Source: a virus
DNA length: 23,692 nucleotides
IMG/VR virus record: IMGVR_UViG_3300024343_000117
Span: 1 to 23,692 of that record
Strand: one strand, 5' to 3'
Part shown: piece by piece, positions 14,182-20,217 of the stretch
How positions within the stretch are numbered: the stretch's first letter is position 1
Layout of the letters: the number at the start of each line of letters is the position of its first letter
Notes under the pieces: model-generated
The model's database searches: none
What the model saw: the letters and a program-made list of their open reading frames with translations, nothing else
What the model was told of the DNA's origin: nothing
Program-made: the position numbers and the translations under genes

Positions 14182-14415
14182 TTATGTGCCATTTGGAGGA
14201 AGCACCATAATGACCTCATCAGGTAAAAAAAGCACTTTTTGCTCTTTCCATTGAAGCTCTAAGTATTTTCCAACATATCCAATCACATTAAAAAACTTGC
14301 CCCTATGCTTTTTTTTCTCATTTTCAACTTCGGGTTTTAATCTTACCCAAGAACCAACGGCATATAACAGCACATTGGCGTTATTGCTTTGTTCTTCATT
14401 TTTAAGTTCTGTCAT
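14182..14415 (-). CDS. hypothetical protein with SH3-like beta character, 77 aa
   Basis: After an acidic/Asn-rich start the protein looks like short beta strands: SWVRLKPEV, KFFNVIGYVGKYLELQWK, KVLFLPDEVIMV. That is reminiscent of small SH3-like or KOW folds, but no family match can be claimed. There is no membrane segment. The GC content is a little higher than in neighbouring genes. Confidence 0.65.
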   Translation of the reverse strand: MTELKNEEQSNNANVLLYAVGSWVRLKPEVENEKKKHRGKFFNVIGYVGKYLELQWKEQKVLFLPDEVIMVLPPNGT

Positions 14416-14613
14416 ATCTTTAAATTTTGTGTTTCAAATTAAGTTTTCAGAGACACCTACTACAAGCCTTTCGGCACACAACTATGGTTAAATGTAATAC
14501 CTATCCAAGTATAACATCCCATTGAGTGTCAAAATTTAAATCTTTCATCGTGTATTATTTAAAGTTATAGTAGATTTGTCGGTACTACACTTAGCCGTTT
14601 CAGTTGTAAAACA

Positions 14614-14916
14614 TTAAAGGTTTAGGTCAAAAGACTTCCAACATTTAAAGTTGGTTATTGCATTTAGTTCACTTACTTCATCGTATTTTAAACCACTCAT
14701 CAAGGCTCGTTTTTTATAACCAGCAATAAATGCATCTTTCAAGGTAGGTGTTTCTTTATCTTTTAACGTTTCACAACAACGTGTAACAGTAATAGCTTCT
14801 GCGTACATTTTTGCAAACTCAAAGACGTTTGTTAGGTTGTCACTTATTCCAGTACTTGTTAGTTCTGTAAATGGTTTCTTTTCTTGTAAACTTTCGTAAA
14901 ATTCTTTTGGTGTCAT
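14614..14916 (-). CDS. hypothetical protein, 100 aa
   Basis: I chose ATG 14916 (MTPKEFYESLQEKK) because it lies 5 bases past the lipoprotein stop at 14922; a TTG eight codons upstream would overlap that gene. The sequence has two helices with a CC pair (VTRCCETLKD) and the phrase LKDAFIAGYKKRA, seen in small phage proteins that I cannot name. No family is recognised. It may be in one transcript with the tiny lipoprotein. Confidence 0.68.
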   Translation of the reverse strand: MTPKEFYESLQEKKPFTELTSTGISDNLTNVFEFAKMYAEAITVTRCCETLKDKETPTLKDAFIAGYKKRALMSGLKYDEVSELNAITNFKCWKSFDLNL

Positions 14917-14921
14917 AATTT

Positions 14922-15038
14922 CTACCTGTTTATAATCCAACCACTATTTCGGTTGATGGATTTGGTTGAACATTTTGTAGTTGATGCACAAGAACTGCAC
15001 AACACTAGCACGATTAATAATACTAATACTTTTTTCAT
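14922..15038 (-). CDS. tiny lipoprotein, 38 aa
   Basis: MKKVLVLLIVLVLCSSC fits a lipoprotein signal with Cys17 (lipobox CSSC, or possibly Cys14). The mature peptide would be only about 22 residues, basic, with one more Cys and a Trp. Its size and design recall small lytic or stress lipoproteins (colicin lysis proteins, entericidins, Rz1), but no lysis gene is next to it. Its stop is 5 bases ahead of the 100-aa gene, and the long RNA region starts right upstream. Confidence 0.62.
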   Translation of the reverse strand: MKKVLVLLIVLVLCSSCASTTKCSTKSINRNSGWIINR

Positions 15039-15049
15039 AATACATCTCT

Positions 15050-15530
15050 TTTTTTGTTATATTTTTCTTTTGCCTACTACGACATACGTGTGTACTCTTT
15101 ATTTAATAGTGATACTTATTTTTCCCAAAACCCACTAAGAGTTTCTTTACTATTAAGCGTCTACTATTACACCAACTCTCTGTTTAAAAAAAACATACTT
15201 ACTAAATGTAAATTACTATTCTAGCCTTCGTTTACACTCCCATTTTCCAATCACGACAATTTAGTTTCTTCGTGAATTTTAACGGAGCGTCTTCACTCCT
15301 ACCTCAGTATGTTTAAAAGTACAATCATTTACGAATTTGAGGACCTGTTGCCTCTACTCTTACAAAATAATTGTACTCCAATGTAAAAAAATAAATAAAC
15401 GCATTGTTAAGTATGCTTTAAGCTCCTTAATATTTATATGCCATTTATGCTATGGATGAAGATTTTTATATGAGGTACTATTATTCGCTCAGACTTCCTA
15501 TCATCTTTTATTTACTTTAGTTTTAATTAG
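15050..15530 (-). ncRNA. structured RNA region with a module-like segment
   Basis: No protein gene spans this stretch. A 25-base segment (15285-15309, GAGC..TCTTCACTC..CCTCAGTA) matches 22 of 25 bases in RNA module copy 2. As in copy 2, a stem lies beside it: GTACAAT (15319-15325) with ATTGTAC (15370-15376). It therefore looks like a third, partial module. TTACATTTAGTA near 15205 and similar AT stems follow. The strand is inferred from that of the other modules. 15380-15530 shows no clear further motif. Confidence 0.5.
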
Positions 15531-15614
15531 TTGAGAGTACAGGATTCAAACCTGTATGGATTTAAAGATATAATCTCCAACTACTATAGGTTGTAGTTTG
15601 TCCACCACGCCTCA
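15531..15614 (-). tRNA. degenerate tRNA-like element
   Basis: On the minus strand a canonical T-arm (ACAGG TTTGAAT CCTGT) is followed by an acceptor half ACTCTCA, but the opposing TGAGGCG pairs at only four or five positions. The anticodon position has AACTAC-AACCTATA-GTAGTT, a perfect 6-bp stem with an 8-base loop. The D-arm region is poor (GTGGTGGACA). It resembles the other two aberrant tRNA-like elements. A pseudo-tRNA is the simplest reading; I cannot assign an anticodon. Confidence 0.4.
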
Positions 15615-16223
15615 CCATTCTTCCTATTCTTTTGGTTACTACTCAGTACGCCTGCCACTTCCGCCAACTCTCTATTTGAATAACAATAGTGTTCTGTTAG
15701 GATGTTATTTGAACTATTATTGTGTCCCTATTGTTATTCTTGGATCTTAAAAAACTCTTTGCTCCACTATTCAGTTTATGTGGGATGTTTCGTTTGCCTG
15801 TTAAGGACTGATGTCTGCAAACACCATCTAATAAACAACAACTACTCTGAAATGTAGTTTGTATGTATCCCCAAATCTACCTTACGATATATGGATGTAC
15901 TCTTGACAGGAGTTTTGGATATATACTGTTTATCTTCAAGCAAAGAGTTTAATTTTTATTCTTGTTTTTGGATTTTCAACCCCAGAACAGGTACTGGCTA
16001 TCATTCCTGTTGTTAATAAAATGAAGAGACTGATTACCTCTTATGTACCGTTTACCCGGTTGACGATAGTCTATTACATCTTCAATAGACAAGTCAAATA
16101 CACACTTTCAGGTTGTCAAACCTTGCAAGCTCTGCTCTAATGTGTACGAGGTTAGACTGACAAATCATTCCTCTTGGTGTAATTAGTGACACCCAACACT
16201 CCCGTTGCCACGGGTTATTATCT
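15615..16223 (-). ncRNA. 600-base structured RNA region
   Basis: No ORF is plausible. Local perfect hairpins on the minus strand include CCCGT-GGCA-ACGGG (about 16199-16212), AGGTT-TGAC-AACCT (about 16111-16124), GTCTATT/AATAGAC (about 16069-16092) inside a TTGAC/GTCAA stem, ACCG/CGGT (about 16047-16060), and AATAACAATAG/CTATTGTTATT (about 15680-15738). AGTACGCCTGC (15645-15655) is identical to 6507-6517. Hairpin density far exceeds that in the coding parts. Strand follows the flanking genes and is not proven. Confidence 0.5.
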
Positions 16224-16499
16224 TTAATATGATTGTTTCGAAGTGAAGCAATTCATATAACAGTGTACCTCTGGAAACATCCATTTGATTTCCTGTAATG
16301 TTTTGTCATCAACATGTAATAATGTAATTTCATAACTCTCATTAGTACTAATATCTTCATAAGATATAGATCCTAATTTATCATTTAAGAAACTCATAAT
16401 TCTTTCGTGAATAATGTAAGCTATATGGTCAGCCACAAGAACATCATTCTTTGCTCTATCCATATATTTATGTGGACGTACTTTTATTGTATTTGCCAT
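16224..16499 (-). CDS. hypothetical protein, 91 aa
   Basis: No recognised family. The sequence shows an N-terminal strand with basic residues (ANTIKVRPHKYMDR), two helices (DVLVADHIAYIIHERIMSFLND) and a strand (YEITLLHVDDK); the end has two Cys (HCYMNCF). A conserved 23-base leader motif shared with the 65-aa gene lies 8-30 bases upstream of the ATG at 16499. Confidence 0.7.
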   Translation of the reverse strand: MANTIKVRPHKYMDRAKNDVLVADHIAYIIHERIMSFLNDKLGSISYEDISTNESYEITLLHVDDKTLQEIKWMFPEVHCYMNCFTSKQSY

Positions 16500-16506
16500 T
16501 AGGTTG

Positions 16507-16529
16507 TAGTATAATGCTCTGCAGCTTTA
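16507..16529 (-). promoter_or_regulatory. leader motif, copy 1
   Basis: On the minus strand TAAAGCTGCAGAGCATTATACTA, just before the ATG at 16499. Copy 2 (16938-16960) matches at 20 of 23 positions and has the same relation to its gene. An RBS-like GAG lies inside. It could be a shared translational operator or promoter element. Confidence 0.55.
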
Positions 16530-16550
16530 GATGATTTATGTTATAGATAT

Positions 16551-16710
16551 AAGTGTAGTATTCCCTGTTGACAAAACATTTACAAGCTGTCATCTATGTG
16601 ACAGTAGGATGATCAATATCTTGATCTTTAATTTGTCTTACTACACTTAATCTATTCTTTAAAATAACTAATAGAGATATTTACTCTGTTATTTACCTCC
16701 ATCCATACAG
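16551..16710 (-). ncRNA. nested hairpins upstream of the 91-aa gene
   Basis: A 9-bp stem, AGTGTAGTA (16552-16560) with TACTACACT (16639-16647), encloses two hairpins: CTGTCA/TGACAG (about 16594-16611) and GATCAA/TTGATC (about 16612-16627). A further AATAAC/GTTATT hairpin with inner AGAG/CTCT lies at about 16663-16697. This fills the gap between the 91-aa and 65-aa genes and looks like a folded leader RNA. Confidence 0.5.
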
Positions 16711-16731
16711 TAGGATTATTAGTTATTATCT

Positions 16732-16929
16732 TTAATAAGGCTGTCCCATGTCCATATCATTAATCATATCTTCTTGGAAGTTACGATCAATACTTGACAT
16801 TGTATCTTCAAGTTTCTCTGATATTGATTTAGGAAATGTTGACTTAATAAGTTCTTCCTTTAACATCTCGAAGTTTTCTTTAGTAAATGCAAGATTGTTA
16901 ATTAGGTGTTTTACTTCAATTTGGCTCAT
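16732..16929 (-). CDS. hypothetical acidic protein, 65 aa
   Basis: Short helical protein (EVKHLINNLAFTKENFEMLKEELIKS), with an acidic, Met-rich C-terminus (DMINDMDMGQPY). No family. The start at 16929 follows copy 2 of the leader motif by about 8 bases. The overlapping plus-strand frame is a shadow. The leader shared with the 91-aa gene suggests joint control. Confidence 0.66.
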   Translation of the reverse strand: MSQIEVKHLINNLAFTKENFEMLKEELIKSTFPKSISEKLEDTMSSIDRNFQEDMINDMDMGQPY

Positions 16930-16937
16930 AATATTAT

Positions 16938-16960
16938 TAGTACAATGCTCCTCAGCTTTA
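16938..16960 (-). promoter_or_regulatory. leader motif, copy 2
   Basis: Minus strand TAAAGCTGAGGAGCATTGTACTA immediately before the ATG at 16929, with GGAG in the middle. It matches copy 1 at 16507-16529 except for three bases. Present upstream of only these two genes in the window. Confidence 0.55.
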
Positions 16961-16967
16961 AGATTTA

Positions 16968-17144
16968 TTAATGATATGTATAATTAGGATTATAAGATTT
17001 ATTTGAATTTAATAATTCTGTTGCTTCTTTTTTTGTTTTAAAGTACATTGACTTACGTGAATAAGGCATACCATCTTGTGTACGACCTATGTAATATCCT
17101 GCTGCTGACTTTAATACTTTTAATGGTGATATATTATTTTCCAT
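16968..17144 (-). CDS. hypothetical protein, 58 aa
   Basis: From ATG 17144: the middle reads GYYIGRTQDGMPYSRKSMYFKTKKEATELL, with strand-turn-strand-helix character and a GR..G.PYSR..YF.T pattern that I have seen in small phage proteins of unknown role. Not assigned to a named family. It sits directly upstream of the 65-aa gene; the leader motif copy 2 lies in the gap between their coding parts. Confidence 0.65.
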   Translation of the reverse strand: MENNISPLKVLKSAAGYYIGRTQDGMPYSRKSMYFKTKKEATELLNSNKSYNPNYTYH

Positions 17145-17547
17145 TTCTTTATTTTTTAATGGTTTTAAATACTAGTCTATTTTATCCAACTACAACTAGA
17201 TCGGCTGTCCTTGTCTTAATGGTCCATACAAGTTAGGAATAAATCATTTAGGTACTACAAACTCTTACCTATTCTTGAGCAGATGATTAATCTAGGACAT
17301 CTCAGCACCCCTTTAGTCACTGTAAGGAACTACCTTACTTCTCTTTATGCGTGACACACTAGTTTAATGTTAGTTAAACACGTATTTTTGTTTCTTTTAG
17401 CTATTTATAATAAGCTTTGTATTTAGTTAGGGATTGAAATATGGGCTGAGAGAGGGTGAATTGGATTGTCTCTTACAACTCTCCAACTCATTTGTAACTC
17501 TCTCAGTACCACATACCTACTTATCAACCTACTTACCTAATTACTTA
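17145..17547 (-). ncRNA. structured gene-free stretch
   Basis: No ORF is credible. On the minus strand CTGAGAGAG pairs with CTCTCTCAG (about 17447-17507), enclosing a TTACAA/TTGTAA hairpin (about 17472-17497). TTCCTTACAGTGACTAAAGGGGTGCTGAGATG near 17300-17335 contains GGTGCT, like the GGGTGCTAAA end of the two RNA modules. Short direct repeats (ACCTACTTA-type) occur at 17515-17545. The tRNA-like element follows immediately on the right. Whether this is one RNA or several cannot be said. Confidence 0.42.
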
Positions 17548-17548
17548 G

Positions 17549-17629
17549 TAGAATGAGCAGGGATTGAACCTGCATCATTAGTGTTAAACTCACAAATAAC
17601 ACTAATAACTTTACTTAAGCTATCATTCT
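17549..17629 (-). tRNA. tRNA-like element with 10-bp anticodon stem
   Basis: On the minus strand: perfect 7-bp acceptor stem (AGAATGA/TCATTCT), TA at 8-9, a small D-arm GCTTAAGTAAAGT lacking the usual GG, and a good T-arm (GCAGG TTCAATC CCTGC). In place of a 5-bp anticodon arm there is a perfect 10-bp stem ATTAGTGTTA/TAACACTAAT with a 10-base loop TTTGTGAGTT. Such a long arm should not fit the ribosome, so a decoding role is doubtful. A tRNA mimic, perhaps processed by RNase P and charged or sequestering, is inference. Confidence 0.55.
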
Positions 17630-17647
17630 TTGAATAGTGAATTAACA

Positions 17648-18094
17648 CTACTCAACTGCTTCTTCTGTTGCTACATTTGTAAGCAACACATCTTGAGCTT
17701 TTAAGTCCTCATTGAAGTCAGTGTTTCTGTATATTGGCTGACCATTATACATCATTACTTCATTAGTACCTCCATGCCTCTTAGGCTCTTGTGGTGTACC
17801 ATCTTTCTTGATATATGGAACTGTAGTTTCAGTAACTACTAATTTCCCTTCAACAGGGAATTCTCCTCCATCAATAAGACTAGGTTTTAGTAAATCCACA
17901 ACTTCTTCTTCAAGTGTTATGAATGCTACTCTTTTTGCAACTCTTCCAATTGCAGATAATCCAGTGATTTTAGATTGTTCAACCATTACAGTTCCAACAT
18001 TTCTTTCCTCTCCTGTTTCTTTGTTAACAATTGTTTTCATTGTTACAATTGCTCCTGTGTCCTTGTGGGCACGTACTAATACTTTAGTTTTCAT
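17648..18094 (-). CDS. paralog A of a tandem pair, 148 aa
   Basis: Strongly similar to the 151-aa protein at 18345 (roughly 60-65% identical by eye). Both start with K..VL/ILVRAHK-type strand sequence, contain MKTI.NK.TGEER.VGTVMV and a conserved core RVAFITLE.EVVD, and end with an acidic tail (ATEEAVE). Beta-rich with an acidic C-terminus, it could be a single-stranded DNA-binding protein, but OB-fold motifs are not certain and I claim no family. A structured leader (18135-18240) precedes the ATG. Confidence 0.78.
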   Translation of the reverse strand: MKTKVLVRAHKDTGAIVTMKTIVNKETGEERNVGTVMVEQSKITGLSAIGRVAKRVAFITLEEEVVDLLKPSLIDGGEFPVEGKLVVTETTVPYIKKDGTPQEPKRHGGTNEVMMYNGQPIYRNTDFNEDLKAQDVLLTNVATEEAVE

Positions 18095-18134
18095 GTGATT
18101 TCAATTTAATGTTAATGTTAATTTTATTGTATTA

Positions 18135-18240
18135 CACTGGGATAATCAAAGTATAGATTATTCCCAAATCCTAAAAAGGGTGTTGTAGTTCAATTCCACG
18201 AGCGCAGCGAGTGCCTACATCTTAATACTCTAGGTTGTAT
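18135..18240 (-). promoter_or_regulatory. structured leader, copy A
   Basis: On the minus strand this lies 40-145 bases ahead of the ATG at 18094. It contains a CTCGCTGCGCTCG element, then GGAATTGAACTACAACACCC, then a hairpin GGGAATAATC/GATTATCCC (about 18139-18165). The same parts in the same order occur before the paralog at 18800 and, less well kept, near 19385-19480. Likely a cis-acting RNA or an operator. Confidence 0.6.
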
Positions 18241-18302
18241 TGATTAAGACAAGGCTGTATTTATAATAGTGAAACATTGTATTCTGAATGGTAACCCTTG
18301 AG

Positions 18303-18336
18303 AAAAATAAACTCCTCCCAATTAAGGGAAGAGTTT
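18303..18336 (-). terminator. intrinsic terminator of paralog B
   Basis: On the minus strand AAACTC and CCC pair with GGG and GAGTTT (AAAACTCTTCCC-TTAATT-GGGAGGAGTTT), followed by ATTTTTCTC. It closes the 18345-18800 gene 8 bases past its stop and separates it from the leader of paralog A. Confidence 0.8.
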
Positions 18337-18344
18337 TGTTAATG

Positions 18345-18800
18345 TTACTCAGGTGCTACCTCAGCTTCTTCAGAGTCAGAGTCACGCAAGAATGTGTCTT
18401 GCACTTTCATATCCTCAGTAAAGAAGGTGTTTCTGTAAACAGGTTGACCATTATAAGTCATTACTGCTCCTGTCTCACCATGTTGCTTAGGAGTTTGTGG
18501 CGTACCGTCACTTTTAATGTAAGGCACAAGAGTTTCCTCAACAACAAGTTTACCCTCAACAGGGAAAGGAGCATTGTCTGCAAACATAGGTGAAAGAATG
18601 TCTACAACCTCTTTCTCAAGAGTTATAAATGCAACTCTCTTGCTCAGTCTACCAATACCTGCAAGGCCTCCAATGACATTTTGTCTGACCATTACAGTAC
18701 CAACTTCCCTCTCTTCTCCAGTGGACTTGTTGGTAATAGTTTTCATAGTTACTAATTCTCCTGTTTCTTTGTGTGCTTGTACTAAAATAGGTAATTTCAT
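18345..18800 (-). CDS. paralog B of a tandem pair, 151 aa
   Basis: Paralog of the 17648-18094 protein: shared blocks include TGEER.VGTVMV, SKRVAFITLEKEVVD, FPVEGKLVVEET.VPYIK.DGTPQ.PK.HG and MTYNGQPVYRNT. The C-terminus is again acidic (DSDSEEAEVAPE). Tandem duplication with independent terminator and a related leader suggests the two are made separately, perhaps at different times or as subunits of one complex. The acidic tail and beta-rich body would fit a phage single-stranded DNA-binding protein, but this is not proven. Confidence 0.78.
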   Translation of the reverse strand: MKLPILVQAHKETGELVTMKTITNKSTGEEREVGTVMVRQNVIGGLAGIGRLSKRVAFITLEKEVVDILSPMFADNAPFPVEGKLVVEETLVPYIKSDGTPQTPKQHGETGAVMTYNGQPVYRNTFFTEDMKVQDTFLRDSDSEEAEVAPE

Positions 18801-18834
18801 CTTTTCGTAGGTTTTAAGATGTTAATAAATATAG

Positions 18835-18915
18835 TTTTGGGATAACTAATCCCAATAATTAAAAATGGTGATTATAGTTTTCTTCCTAACGAGCGAAGCG
18901 AGTTAGCTACATAAG
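18835..18915 (-). promoter_or_regulatory. structured leader, copy B
   Basis: On the minus strand CTCGCTTCGCTCG (18890-18902), then GGAAGAAAACTATAATCACC, then the hairpin GGGAT-TAGTT-ATCCC (about 18838-18853), 35 bases before the ATG at 18800. Order and spacing match copy A. The hairpin stems differ in sequence but still pair. Confidence 0.6.
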
Positions 18916-18936
18916 TAACCAACAGGCTGCGCTCAT

Positions 18937-19137
18937 TTAGTCTCTAATAAACTTAAAGCTAAATATGACTAACACACTCCACGTAATAAAGATGCAAGCG
19001 AAGCTAACCATTTTGTCATAACTATAATCTGTGGGGTCATTGATTAACTCTTCAGCTGATAACACTACTAGTCCTAGTAATATTGTCCAAGCTATTGATA
19101 CTGTGGCTAATATGATAGCTCTAAACTCTTTGTACAT
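18937..19137 (-). CDS. small two-pass membrane protein, 66 aa
   Basis: Helices at about residues 6-28 (AIILATVSIAWTILLGLVVLS) and 44-62 (VSFACIFITWSVLVIFSF) flank a polar loop. No family. Preceded by an A-rich leader and by a structured RNA that ends in a terminator (19165-19206) just upstream, so its promoter must lie in the 28-base gap or it relies on readthrough. Confidence 0.62.
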   Translation of the reverse strand: MYKEFRAIILATVSIAWTILLGLVVLSAEELINDPTDYSYDKMVSFACIFITWSVLVIFSFKFIRD

Positions 19138-19164
19138 AATTAGATAATTTAGGTTAATAAAAAT

Positions 19165-19206
19165 AAAACACCAATAACACCCTTATCTGCAGATTGAGTG
19201 TTATTG
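19165..19206 (-). terminator. intrinsic terminator of a structured RNA
   Basis: On the minus strand a 9-bp stem, CAATAACAC/GTGTTATTG (19172-19180 with 19198-19206), is followed by GTGTTTTATTTTTATT. It would end RNA made across 19210-19600. Confidence 0.7.
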
Positions 19207-19630
19207 ATGAGTGGCACTTATTAGCACATTCCCATTGCCAAGTAGGTGTGCTGTGTTAATAGGTAGCTAACCTAAGTTTAGAGGAATTACATGTCCAAAG
19301 CTATAAGGACAACACCTACTTAAAGGTATACATAATATACAGCAGCACTAATCATTGGTTCATAGTGGTGCTAGAATGTAGTGTCTCCCCCACACATGTG
19401 TGATAGATTACATCCCAATGTTTAAAATGAGTGATTGAAGTGTGATTCATCGAACGTAGTGAGATCATTTGATATAGCTAGTCTTAGATTTACATCTGAC
19501 ATTCTCATTTACAAAACTCATTTTCACTTTCCCATATAACAAAGGCCCCTATCACCCAATTTTTTAAGTGACGGGGGGAGGTAGTTGCTATTATCCCACA
19601 CTTAACTATCTCTCAAACTTTTCAAAAAAA
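19207..19630 (-). ncRNA. structured gene-free stretch with leader-like copy C
   Basis: No ORF. Minus-strand pairs include AAGTAGGTGT/ACACCTACTT (about 19239-19321, 10 bp), AGCA-CACTA/TAGTG-TGCT (about 19343-19373), and CCCC..CAC/GTG..GGGG (about 19546-19577). 19385-19480 holds a weaker copy of the leader seen at 18135 and 18835, with CTCACTACGTTCG in place of CTCGCT.CGCTCG, and ATTGGGATGTAATC. With the terminator at 19165 it looks like an independent RNA of about 250-400 bases. Function unknown. Confidence 0.45.
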
Positions 19631-19631
19631 A

Positions 19632-19671
19632 ATAAAAAAAAAAAAAGAGAAGTATTTCTACCCCTCCTCTT
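19632..19671 (-). terminator. intrinsic terminator of the Tad2-like gene
   Basis: On the minus strand AAGAG.AG pairs with CTTCTCTT around a GC-rich, GGGG-containing loop, followed by more than 12 T residues. It sits about 25 bases past the stop of the 19695-20177 gene. Confidence 0.75.
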
Positions 19672-19694
19672 TTAAACAAACCTCCTTTCTAAAG

Positions 19695-20177
19695 TTAATC
19701 TTCTAATATCACCCAGTCATCAGCAAGTGCATCACTACCACTAGGACTCCACATAGCAATATCCCCTTGAACAGTCTTAAGAGCTAAGTACCCTCTGTAC
19801 TGTACAGTTTCTCCAATTGATATTGCAACATCAGTAACTGACTTGTACCTAGCTGCAGGAACATAGTATAGAAACATACCATTACCATTCCATCCTAATC
19901 TAGTAACTTTCCTACCTTTCTTCAATGCTTCAATAGCAAATCCAAATGGTAATCCATCTGTCTCCCTGTAAGCTTCTTCAAATACATTCTTGGGACTCCA
20001 AGATACATACCCATCATGATTCTGATGATTTTTACCAGATCCGTTGATGTACTCAACTAAGTATCCTTCATCTTCTCCATTCTCATCAGATGGCAACTCC
20101 CATCCTCTGTAACCATTATAATCTAACCTATTCATAGGTCTTGCTTTAATTTCTTTTACTCCAATGTAATTCTTCAT
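19695..20177 (-). CDS. DUF2829/Tad2-type protein with N-terminal phage domain
   Basis: The C-terminal half matches DUF2829: FGFAIEALKKGRKVTRLGWNGNGMFLYYVPA (about 76-106), a strand GYLALKTVQGDIAMWSP, and the closing DALADDWVILED. This family includes Tad2 (Thoeris anti-defence 2), which sequesters the signal gcADPR and so blocks Thoeris immunity; some relatives bind other cyclic nucleotides. The N-terminal 75 residues (IGVKEIKARPMNRLDYNGYRGW..DEGYLVEY..SWSPKNVFEEAY) form a conserved extra domain often fused to it in phages. The ligand of this copy is inferred only. It has a promoter candidate at 20200-20207 and its own terminator. Confidence 0.85.
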   Translation of the reverse strand: MKNYIGVKEIKARPMNRLDYNGYRGWELPSDENGEDEGYLVEYINGSGKNHQNHDGYVSWSPKNVFEEAYRETDGLPFGFAIEALKKGRKVTRLGWNGNGMFLYYVPAARYKSVTDVAISIGETVQYRGYLALKTVQGDIAMWSPSGSDALADDWVILED

Positions 20178-20199
20178 CTTTAATGTTTTAAAATTTAGT

Positions 20200-20207
20200 C
20201 AAATTTA
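20200..20207 (-). promoter_or_regulatory. -7 element candidate for the Tad2-like gene
   Basis: Minus strand TAAATTTG fits TAnnTTTG and lies 23 bases before the ATG at 20177. No good TTG was found at the -33 position, so support is partial. It forms half of a divergent promoter region with the plus-strand element at 20218-20247. Confidence 0.4.
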
Positions 20208-20217
20208 ATAAATATTA

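Noticed and set aside
14917-14940. TTG start eight codons upstream for the 100-aa gene
   Set aside because: It would overlap the tiny lipoprotein gene, while ATG 14916 lies 5 bases after that stop.
17808-18098. Plus-strand frames antisense to the tandem paralogs (also 18288-18593 and 18574-18810)
   Set aside because: They are mirror frames of two clearly homologous genes and have no plausible protein character.
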